Positions 43,301 to 52,025 of a stretch of DNA of 64,000 nt are shown here, piece after piece. The stretch is from assembly GCA_964036045.1 (NCBI GenBank), contig OZ038392.1, forward strand, positions 23,648,090 through 23,712,089. The letters run 5' to 3'. The stretch comes from Eutreptiella sp. 'Long Island Sound 2002'. Taxonomy: Eukaryota > Euglenozoa > Euglenophyceae > Eutreptiales > Eutreptiaceae. The position numbers and the translations under genes are program-made. Positions within the stretch are counted from its first letter, which is position 1; every line of letters begins with the position of its first letter. Below the pieces are notes generated by a model that made no database searches, had not been told where the DNA came from, and saw only the letters and a program-made list of their open reading frames with translations.

Positions 43301-43875
43301 GGGGACGGCACCGAAGAGGAGGACTTAGTTTTCTGGATCTTCGTGAAGATCGGTGATCAAGTTTTTCGTGCAGTGCTTGACACCGGCGCAACAATCTCTC
43401 TAGTGGCCCGGCGCCTGCTAAAAGCTTTCACAAAAACTAAGACAGCCGCCATAAGAGTAGGGGAGGGGCGTACCATTCATTCCTTGGGGGGTGTCGATCT
43501 GACTATTTATCTTTGCGACGAAACTGTCACCCCACACTGCAGAGTGTTGGACACTGACGCCTTTGACATCGTCATTGGCACCAACTTCCTACGAAGAAAC
43601 CCCCAGGTAAAAGTGTTGTCTCTCAAACGCCCCTATTCTCTGCACTGCGACTTTGGCAGTGGGCTCTTCTCTGTACCTTTGGAGCTGTCAGGACGGAAAG
43701 AGTCTGGGCTGCGCTACGCAGCCAAGACTAACTATCGTACTGAAAACTACCAATTGGCCCGTCACGTTCTGAAAATGGACTCGCGGCCCTTCAGGTAACC
43801 CTTGATGAGATCCAGGTGGAATTGTTCGCCTGCCAACAACAGCACATCATGCAGTTGTATTGCTCGAAACATTTG
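43301..43875 (+). pseudogene. B2 Pol N-terminal part (protease), truncated
   Basis: In frame with Gag after the TAG. The protease motif DTGATISLVARRLL lies at about 43379-43420. One missing base near 43770, relative to B1, puts a stop at 43796-43798. B homology itself ends at about 43875 (TTTGAAT), where unrelated GC-rich sequence begins. Confidence 0.8.
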
Positions 43876-45147
43876 AATGATGCTTTCCGTGTGCCATGCG
43901 TCAGGAGCTCCCAACCATAGTCTCGCACGATCTCCTAGAGGACGTCAAACCCGTCAAACGCCGGGACCCTGGTGGACGCGAGAACCAAGCGTTGTCCTCC
44001 CGTCCGAGCCTCGACGACCGCCGCCGGGCCCAGGGTATCGAGGGTGTGACGGGCATCAGCAGCCACGTTGTCGTCCCCCTCAGGCAGAGAGAACATGGCC
44101 TCTGTGACGTGGCCCTGCGCGTCGTCTCCCTGTACCCGTGCCAGCCGCTTGGAGCCCACCAACACGGCCATGGACCGCCGCTCTGTCACTGCCGGAATGA
44201 CTCGTCGCGGCTGCCGGTCATACAGCCACAACGTCCCCACGTCGAACACGATAGCTACCGCCAGGACTGGGAGGTTGCACAGAGGCTGCTGAAAGACCGG
44301 CAGCACCTCGCGAGGCCAGCCCATGATGTTCCCCACCGCCGGATGGTCTGCGTACACCTGGAGCCAGGGATCACTCTGGCCGTCAGGGCGCCGCACCAAT
44401 GGTACCACGCACCATGGCCCATGACTACGCCGATACCACACGGGACCACTCCCGGAACGCAGGGTAGTCCCGAGTCATCGGGGAACCGATCCACTGGCTG
44501 AAGGCCTGCGCCACCGCCGCCATCCAGTGGGGGAGCGAGGACACAGCTGCATGATCTGGGTGAGCCGATGGTTCCTGCGGGCAGACACATCTTCCCCAAC
44601 CTGGACCATGTCCTCCACAAAGAGTTTGGCCTTCGCAGGGCCCCGGGACGACGCCGACCGCACTCCCGCAAACAGCCGCTTCAGGTCCCAGGGGACGACA
44701 CCCGCCATCAGGGATTCTGTCCACCTGCAGCCGTGCTCCCTCCACACCATGAACTACACCGCCCTGTCCGTCAGGGGAAGTTCCGCCGTGAACTCCTCCA
44801 CACGCCTGCACAGGAGTCGTGCCACCTCCTCGTCCCGCGTACACAGCAAGCGCATGTGGCCAATGTCCTCCTCCGGCCCCCCACAGAAGATACAGGGGTG
44901 GGCCGGTATCGCCACACGCGTGAGCTTTGCCTCCACCGTCGCATGACCTGCATGGTGGACAAGCGACGCGATGTACGACCTGGGCACCAACAGCGCATGC
45001 AGCGGTGCCCTCTGAAAGGTCGCCCGCATGTAGTTGGGGAGGCCGTCGAACGGGTTCCATGGCGGATGCCGCCAGACCCTCCCTGCTGGCGGGCAGAAGG
45101 GTGTGTCACCTCGCGGGAATGCATACACTGCCCTCTTTCGATCTCTC
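43876..45147 (-). pseudogene. C-terminal fragment of a non-LTR retrotransposon (LINE) with zf-RVT-like motif
   Basis: On the minus strand a frame from about 45128 reads to 44754, a TAG, then onward in the same frame to 44475; the most distal part continues in another frame (44441-43935). It contains CIFCGGPEEDIGHMRLLC (C-X2-C-X8-H-X4-C), the type of zinc motif found after the RT domain of many LINEs (zf-RVT), within a context of helical residues (EEVARLLCRRVEEFTAELP). No RT active site is present, so only the 3' part survives. Its GC content contrasts sharply with the flanking B2 sequence. The nonsense codon and frameshift show that it is dead. Assignment rests mainly on the zinc motif. Confidence 0.6.
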
Positions 45148-45537
45148 AGACCCTGTAAGTGTGGCAGATAGGTGTTCAGGAGATCATTTGTGGAGATCAG
45201 AAAGGGTCAAGCCACGATCTTTGGCCATGACCTCTTTCTGTAGCACCTGATCCAGATCACACAGGGGTACAGGGTTGAGGGATCCATCAACAATGGATAA
45301 GAAAGTGGCCCACTCAGGGGCCTGCATAGCTGTGTCTGAATCCTCAGGCACATAAATGGGACTGTCAGGGAGTTGCACTCTTCCCACAGTCATTCGGTCC
45401 AGCATACGGCTCCAATAAGCGTGTTCACCTGAAGAACCCCAATCAGGGGTGCACATTACAACCCTTCCTCCCTCATAAGCAATTTTGGTTAGAACCTTCA
45501 CGAGCAGGGAGAAGGGAGGGTTAGCATACGCTAGGCC
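45148..45537 (-). pseudogene. Inverted fragment of family B Pol (post-protease region)
   Basis: The minus strand matches B1 plus-strand 4458-4847 (YANPPFSLL ... RMTVGRVQLPDSPIYVP ... CDLDQVLQKEVMAKDRGLTL). B2's forward copy stops at the B1-equivalent of about 4430, so these two parts were adjacent before an inversion. It is now separated from its forward part by the LINE fragment. Confidence 0.85.
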
Positions 45538-46286
45538 CACTTTTGCAGTGACTCTTCAACGAAGCATTCCTATGATCAGGTATGAGTTCATCACGAACCA
45601 AAGCAGGTATGGTTGTGTAGAACAGACCACCAAACTTAAGAATAGGTGATGGTTTGCTTCGTCAAGTGCTATAACTCAGGTATTTTGAAAGTTGAGGTTT
45701 TTGCACGTGTGATGGTCGCAGTCACCCAGCGAAAACCATGGGACTGGGAATGAACCATGGTCCAACAAACCAATGGTTCCGTTAGGCACGAAAACAAAAC
45801 CATTAGAAGCAATGGGCTAAGGGCTTCAACAATTGTTAGAGTCAAGAAGAAACGGGCGCTTACTGTTCTTGGAAAAAAATCGGTTCGGGGTGAATTTTTG
45901 TAGCTGTCAATTTTGAGCAAAACTGTGCCAAGAAAACCTATACCTTTCTACAACCAGCAATGTTCTATCCCCAAGCCTCAAGCAATGAAACGTACACGGT
46001 CTATGGTTTGTTCCGACATGCGTTGCAGGTAATTTTTGTTGTTTGCGCGCGTTGGCAGAAGAAACGCCCAACTTCTTTTGCATCGGTGGTTTGAAGGTTA
46101 CATCGCAAATTGCAGCGGTTTTTTTCGGACTTCATGTGTTTCTAGGCTCCGGAAGGAGGAGCATAGCAAGTCCTTCCCAAGCGTAGTCCCAAACCTAATG
46201 CCATGGATTCTTTTATGTTTTCATTTTTTTATGTTTTTCCAATTGCATTTGCCGTTTCTTTGTGAAATGGGAAAAGCCTTGCTGCA
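45538..46286. other. Unassigned sequence
   Basis: About 750 bp without a convincing ORF, LTR end or inverted repeat. It is AT-rich compared with the LINE fragment. I see nothing identifiable in it. Confidence 0.5.
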
Positions 46287-46929
46287 ATATTACTACGCCC
46301 CTCTCCCCTTAAATCTAGCTAACAAGCAACAAACAAGCAACAACAACAAGCAAGCAAGCACTTCTCTTTTCCGCTTTGGCCATTGCTGGGCCTCATTACT
46401 CCGGGCTCTACTCTACTCTAGCCATCCTAGAGCGTAGATGGTGCCCTTGCCAAATCCAAGTTTTGAGCCAAAAACTCACCAGAAGGTCGGAAGGTGCCCT
46501 TCTGTGCCCCAAAACAGGTTTTTTTGGCCGAGAAAGGCCGCGAAACCCCGTCAAAACTGCCAAATGAAGGCAAACAGTTGCTACATTGCACGTGCCCCTT
46601 GATTGCCCCGTGACCAAGAGCCCTTTGATGCCCTCGAACTCCGCGATATGTCCCAGGAACGGCCCAAAAATGGCTGAAAATGGCGTGAATGTGCGCTGTT
46701 TCTGTCAAACAAGCCCAAAACCAAGAACGGGCCGTGTTATGGGCTACGTGGCTCGAAATCAAATTCCAAACGCACCTATTCCACCTGCAACGCCCGACTT
46801 TTTGTGGTTTCCAACCCTCAGAATCGCCCAACGAGACGCCTAGACCCACGCACCAGTGGTCACTTGGTGCGGCTTGCGGGCGGCTTGGCCCCCGCACGGT
46901 GGGGCCAACGCTGGGTCCAAAGTTGCTCC

Positions 46930-47300
46930 TGGACCATTCGGGATGCTCAAACAAGTGCTTTTAGCCCCTTTTGAGCCCGTGGTGACGCGTTTTGGCCCAT
47001 GGAAAATCCCAAAATGCCTTGAAAATTGGCCGCTTTGGGACCAAAAAATGAGCCTAAAAAGGGTCAAAAAGGCGTTTTTCCAAACGTGATCGTAGACCAT
47101 TTATGATGCTCTAGTGGTTTTAGCCCGTTTTGAACCTGTGGTGACAGGTTTTGGCCCATCGGAAATCACCAAATGCCTGGAAAGCGGGCCGTTTTGGGAC
47201 CGAAAATGGGTCAAAAATGAGTGAAATTGTTTTTTTCAAAAACTGATCCCGGACCATTTGGGATGTTCAAACAAGTGTTTTTAGCCCGTTTTGAGCCCGT
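46930..47300 (-). repeat. ~160-bp tandem monomers, left arm
   Basis: The motif GGACCATTxGGGATGxTCAAAC recurs at about 46930, 47090 and 47250, in reverse orientation to the arrays at 49.4 and 62.1 kb. Each unit includes TTTTGGGATTTTCC-type and TTTGACCC-type segments. Confidence 0.75.
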
Positions 47301-47418
47301 TTTGACCGAGTTTAGCCCCTTCCTACACATGTCTGCCCCAAGTTGTACCCTTCGCACGTACCTTCAAGCCGTATCGTAGAGCCACCTAGAGCTGGGGAGA
47401 GGGGTTCAGATTAGAGGA

Positions 47419-47458
47419 TATACATATATACATACATATATATATATATATATGTATG

Positions 47459-47505
<47 letters not shown>
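47419..47505. repeat. (AT)n microsatellite
   Basis: Alternating AT/GT-interrupted tract. A second long one is at about 47877-47995 and a shorter one at 49226-49257. Confidence 0.9.
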
Positions 47506-47510
<5 letters not shown>

Positions 47511-47877
47511 ATGTAGTGCAGGGTATCTACCTTGGTATAGGGGGTATAGGGGCTACAGGGGAGGGACATAGGGACCCTCCCCCCTATTTTGGGGTCGGGG
47601 GACACAAAAAAACATGTCTTAGAAGTGAAATGAATAGTTATTACTGGGTATTTGCCCCTATATAGGGCTCACAATGGCTAAAAGTAGGGTATGACATCAC
47701 TGCTGGTAGGATCCTTACCTTTATAGGGGCAAATACTCACTAATAACGATCCAATTCACTTCTAAGACATGTTTTTCTGTGTTTCCCAACCCCAGAATAT
47801 AGGGGGGGTCCCTACCTCCCTCCCCTATAGCCCCTATACCCCCTATACCAAGGTAGATACACTAGACTACATATGCC

Positions 47878-47890
<13 letters not shown>
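47501..47890. mobile_element. Fully palindromic MITE-like unit
   Basis: The left half, starting GGCATATGTAGTGCAGGGTA, is matched in reverse by the right half, ending ACTACATATGCC, with the centre near 47696. It sits between (AT)n tracts. A second, longer unit with the same ends spans about 47996-48608 and contains the insertion at 48182-48412. Confidence 0.65.
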
Positions 47891-47946
<56 letters not shown>

Positions 47947-48181
47947 TATATATATACACACACACATATATATGCATATATATATATATATATATGGCAT
48001 ATGTAGGGCAGTATATCTACCTTGGTATAGGGGGTACCGGGGCTACAGGGGAGGGAGATAGGGACCCCCCCCTATTTTGGGGTCGGGAGACACAAAAAGA
48101 CATGTCTCGTGAATTGGATGGTTATTAGTGGGTATTTGCCCCTATAAAGGACTCACACTGGCTAAAAATAGAGTATGACAT

Positions 48182-48412
48182 CACTGCTGGTAGGATCCTA
48201 ACCAGAGTACTAAAAATAACCACTAAATCCTAGAAATAACCCACCCCACCCTTATATACATCCATTAACATAGTAATTCAACGTTTTTAACATACTCTTG
48301 TCCATTTTCATGTCCCTCAAACTATTTTTGGGGGTACTTGGTGCTAGTATTAGGGGTTTGGACCACAATTGTACCTATGTTTAGTACTCTGGTTAGGATC
48401 CTACCAACAGTG
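48182..48412. mobile_element. 231-bp TIR element (MITE), CACTG ends, TSD ACAT
   Basis: TIRs of more than 30 bp start CACTGCTGGTAGGATCC and end GGATCCTACCAACAGTG. ACAT is present at 48178-48181 and 48413-48416. It has no coding capacity. The 4-bp duplication and TIR point to a non-autonomous DNA transposon, but the superfamily cannot be fixed from one element. Confidence 0.75.
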
Positions 48413-48844
48413 ACATCGTACCCTATTTTTAGCCATTGTGAGCCCTTTTTAGGGGCAAATACCCACTAATAACCATCCAATTCACTTCTAAGACATGTTG
48501 TTTTGTGTCTCCCGACCCCAAAATAGGGGGGGGGTTCCCTACCTCCCTCCACTGTAGCCCCTGTACCCCCTATACCAAGGTAGATATCCTGCCCTACATA
48601 TGCCATATATGGCATATATATGCATATATATGTGTGTGTGTGTGTGTATATGTGGCCAATACCCCTTTCCCCCCCACCACCCTGGACCCTAGTGTGCGAC
48701 TTGGGGCAGGACTAGGGACCCCCCCCCCCCACGCATTTTGAGGTCGAGGAACACAAAAAAATGGGTTTCAGGCTCGGATGGGACAGTGTAAGGGCTGTAG
48801 ACGGGGTTTTTGGGCCAGAATGTGCTGTTTTTCATGTATCACAT

Positions 48845-49077
48845 CACTGCTGGTAGGATCCTAACTAGAGTACTAAACATAGGTACAATTGTGGTCCAAA
48901 CCCCTAATACTAGCACCAAATACCCCCAATAACAGTTTGAGGGACATTGAAAATGGACAAGAGGATGTTAAAAACGCCGAATTACTATGTTATTGGGTGT
49001 AAATAGGGGTGGTATGGGTTATTTTTAGGATTTAGTGGTTACTGCTAGTACTCTGGTTGAGATCCTCCCAGCAGTCG
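48845..49077. mobile_element. Second copy of the CACTG-end MITE, inverted
   Basis: Begins CACTGCTGGTAGGATCC and reads as the reverse complement of the 48182-48412 copy (for example ACATAGGTACAATTGTGGTC here against its complement near 48370). The right end is mutated (CCAGCAGTCG), and no clear TSD remains apart from ACAT on the left. Confidence 0.65.
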
Positions 49078-49223
49078 TGTCATACCCTAATTTTAGCCAT
49101 TGTGAGCCCCCAGTTTCCCATCAGACCCTGAGACCCTTTTTGTGTTTCCCGACCCCAAAATAGGGCGAGGGGTCCCTAACTTTGTCCCACGTCGCACACT
49201 AGGGTCCAGGGGGGGGGGGAGGC

Positions 49224-49259
<36 letters not shown>

Positions 49260-49388
49260 TCCAATCTACACCCCTCTCCCAACTCTAGGTGGCTCGACCA
49301 CACGGCTCTAAGGTAAGGGCGAAGGGCACAAAGTGGTGCATACATGTGGTGGCAGGGGCTTAACTCGGTCAAATCGGGCTCCAAATGG

Positions 49389-49750
49389 GCTCAAAACACT
49401 TGTTTGAGCATCCCAAATGGTCCGGGATCACTTTTGGGAAAACGCGTTTTTGACCCATTTTTGACCCATTTTTGGTCCCAAAATGGCCCATTTTCAAGGC
49501 ATTTTGGGATTTTCCATGACCCCAAACCTGTCGCCACGGGCACAAGATGGGCTAAAACCACTTGTTTGAGCATCATAAATGGTCCAGTATAACTTTTGGA
49601 AAAACGCGTTTTTGACCCATTTTTGACGCACTGTTGGTCCCAAAACGGCCCATTTTCAAGGTATTTTGGGATTTTCCGTGTGCCAAAACACGTCACCACG
49701 GGCTCAAAACGGCGTAAAAACACTTGTTTGAGCATCCCAAGTGATCTAGG
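49389..49750 (+). repeat. ~160-bp tandem monomers, right arm
   Basis: GTTTGAGCATCCCAAATGG-type starts at about 49403, 49563 and 49723, so the period is about 160 bp. Shared segments are GACCCATTTTTGAC, CCCATTTTCAAGG and TTTTGGGATTTTCC. Confidence 0.8.
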
Positions 49751-50491
49751 AACAACTTTGAAAAAAATCTTTTTTTTTGCCCCGGGGACCTTGGTGGACC
49801 CACCGTTGGCCCCCACTGTGCGTGGGCTGGCCGGCCGGCCCTCCAGCTGCACCAAGTGACCACTAGTACGGGGTTTTCTGTGTCTCGTTGGGCAGTTCTG
49901 AGGGTTGGAAACCACCAAAAGTGGGGGGTTGCTGGTGGACTAGGTGCCCTCGGAATTCGTTTTTGAGCCACGTAGCCCAAGATACGGCCCGTTCTTGGTT
50001 TCGGGGTGCTGGTGCAGATTTCGCATTCTTTGGGGCTTTTTGGCGCCCTTTTGGGCCGTTTCTCGGACATATCGTGGAATTAGAGGGTACCAAAGGTCCT
50101 TTGGTCACGAGAAGGTCAAGCCGCACGTGCAGTGTAGCAGCCGTCTGCCTTCGTTTGGCTGTTTTGAACCCTTATTAGGGCTGTTTTGGGCGAAAAATGG
50201 CTGTTTTTGGCCCAAAACTGCGCAGATTTGGGAGGGCACCTCCCGACTTGGCGCCACCGCCCCGGGCCGCTACCGGTGACTTTTTGGCTCAAAACTTGGA
50301 TTTGGCAAGGACACTACCTGGGCCCCGGAATCTGGGAATGTAGAGTCAGGCCCAAGGCGTTGGGAAGGTGCAATGGCCAAAACAGCACGGAGACGTGCTT
50401 GTTGCTTGTTGTTGCTTGTGGTTGCTTGTTGTTGCTTGTTGTTGCTTGTTGCTTGTTAGCCAAATTTAAGGGGAGAGGGGTGTAGTAATAT

Positions 50492-50649
50492 ATATCCTCT
50501 AATCTACACCCCTCTCCCATAATTGACGTGGGTCCACTCTAAGGTACGTGCGAAGGGTACAACTTGGTGCATACACGTAGCAGAAGGGACTAAACTCGAT
50601 CAAAACGGGCTCAAAATGAGCTCAAAACAGTTGTTTGTGCACCCCCAAT
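50492..50649 (+). repeat. Start of a further monomer-array copy, host site of element C
   Basis: CTACACCCCTCTCCC and the following bases repeat the sequence at about 49267, in direct orientation. It ends at CCAAT (50645-50649), where C is inserted, and the array resumes at 62051. Confidence 0.75.
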
Positions 50650-51436
50650 AGTAAGAAAAAGTGCTTTTCCAATGCTTTGAGACATACTCTAGTTGTATTA
50701 GAGATGCACTGAGCATCCATGCACTTTTATCTTAGTATTGGTCCAACCAAAAGTGGTGATAACACATTTTGACCTATGGAACCAAACACCCAATCAGGAT
50801 ATGGAGTGGACCCCTTAATCCCCTTTCAATGTGAAGCTATTCATCTTTTCCTGAGTTGACTGAGCACTGACATACCTAAAGTAGAGCCTATGAATTTATC
50901 TATGTTTTTCCATGAATTCTTAGCTATCCTAGTGGTATGCACCCTAGGGGGCTGGGCACCTCTTTTTGAGAGGTCCTGGGTTCAATTCCTGGTCAGCCTA
51001 GCTAAGTAGGAAGATCCCATGTGACATGGCAGTGACCTCATCGCCACATACCATGCCACCTCAGCACATATGGGACCCAAAACAAAGAGTGCACATCCCC
51101 TGAGATGGCACTATGGAGAGAGAGTGACCATGGGGCAGCTTTCTAACTCTTTTCTAAAAACATTTCAGCTATCTTTGTGAATATGCATTCATTTGTGACC
51201 TGAGTTGCAGTTTCTGTGAATATCCAATCATCTTTCACTGTTTACACTGCAGCCCTTCATGCTTTGATCCTGATCTTCTCCTCTTTGCACACTTCTGGCT
51301 TGGGTTATCCTGGATTGACTCTATTTCTGCAAAACAAAGGTTTTCATCTTCCAAAACAAGCAGCAGGAAACCCTACACCTACAGCAAGCAGCAGGAGAAG
51401 CAAAAACACAGTGCTGAAAACACTATAAACTTTTCT
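50650..51436 (+). repeat. 5' LTR of element C (787 bp)
   Basis: Starts AGTAAGAAAAAG and ends TTTTCT; both edges are fixed by the CCAAT duplication and the paired LTR. It carries a tRNA-like fold at 50919-51006. Confidence 0.9.
50919..51006 (+). promoter_or_regulatory. tRNA-like fold with Pol III A and B boxes inside the C LTR
   Basis: CTTAGCTA (50919-50926) pairs perfectly with TAGCTAAG (50999-51006), like an acceptor stem. Inside are a D-arm-like CCTAG...CTAGG hairpin, an anticodon-arm-like ACCTC-TTTTTGA-GAGGT (loop would read anticodon TTT) and a T-arm-like CTGGG-TTCAATT-CCTGG. GGCTG and CAGCC add a further helix. A box TATCCTAGTGG (50925-50935) has one mismatch to consensus, and B box GGTTCAATTCC (50979-50989) has none. 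It is not a normal tRNA gene: the variable region is a single base and there are extra spacers. Confidence 0.65.
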
Positions 51437-51449
51437 GGTAGCAAGAGGC
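51436..51449 (+). other. Primer binding site of element C
   Basis: TGGTAGCAAGAGGC; the first T is the last LTR base. It differs from the B and D sites by one inserted A. Confidence 0.65.
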
Positions 51450-51536
51450 AGCCTGTCTCTGCGCACCGGCAGCAACCCCGTGCCGTACATCCAGTGCGCC
51501 GAGTACGGGCAAATATAAGCTGAAGGGTGGTAGAAG

Positions 51537-52025
51537 ATGGATCCAGGAAAGGTGGACGCCGACGTGAAGACAGCGCCAGCGCCTGAGGCACCGGCAAGGC
51601 CGGCACCTGGCGCTGTACCTTCGGCGGAGCCCTTACATGGGCCAGTGGATGCGGCTGAGGACTCCCTGGATGGATTCCAGACGGCCTTCGGGGCCCTGTC
51701 CGTCGAAGAGGTGGTTGTGGTCACTCAGCCTGAGAAGGGAAAGAGAAGTGAGAGCGAGAAGGATGCTGGAGAACGAGCAGACGAAGGAGAGGAACAAGGG
51801 CAAGACCTGAAGCATGACCCTACCTTCGAAGGCGCACCAAGCGCTTCTGGCCTCCACGCATCACCCTCTCCTATAACCACCACACTCCCAGCTGCCGCAA
51901 CATCCACTTCCACAACCAACCCGCCTATGGCAGAGGGCACAGGCTTTACTGGCATGCCTCCCTACCCCGCCTATGGTATGGGCCCACCTACCACTGCGCT
52001 CCATGAGGCAACTACCGCCAGTTAG
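51537..52025 (+). CDS. N-terminal ORF of element C (162 aa), ends at an in-frame TAG before Gag
   Basis: ATG at 51537 in good context (AAGATGG), 100 nt after the PBS. The product is acidic and Ala/Pro/Glu-rich, with no recognisable domain (DGFQTAFGALSVEEVVVV is the most structured part). It stops at TAG 52023-52025, and the Gag frame continues directly in the same frame with no ATG nearby (only GTG at 52029). Family B has a comparable N-terminal region. Either this is the true Gag N-terminus with a recent nonsense mutation, or the stop is used to make a short and a long product. Confidence 0.6.
   Translation: MDPGKVDADVKTAPAPEAPARPAPGAVPSAEPLHGPVDAAEDSLDGFQTAFGALSVEEVVVVTQPEKGKRSESEKDAGERADEGEEQGQDLKHDPTFEGAPSASGLHASPSPITTTLPAAATSTSTTNPPMAEGTGFTGMPPYPAYGMGPPTTALHEATTAS

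Larger units (their letters stand above)
46287..50491. mobile_element. Foldback-like element with ~1-kb inverted arms
   Basis: The left arm (46287 to about 47360) is matched in reverse complement by about 49260-50491. Both ends read ATATTACTAC followed by CCCCTCTCCCCTTAAAT and a GCAACAA-rich tract, then a block containing CTTGCCAAATCCAAGTTTTG, a GC-rich block, and ~160-bp tandem monomers. Arm identity is perhaps 75-80% by eye, so the element is old. The centre holds (AT)n tracts, palindromic units and small TIR elements. No transposase is seen. Foldback or long-TIR elements with subterminal tandem repeats look like this; a large inverted duplication of a repeat is the alternative. Confidence 0.6.
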
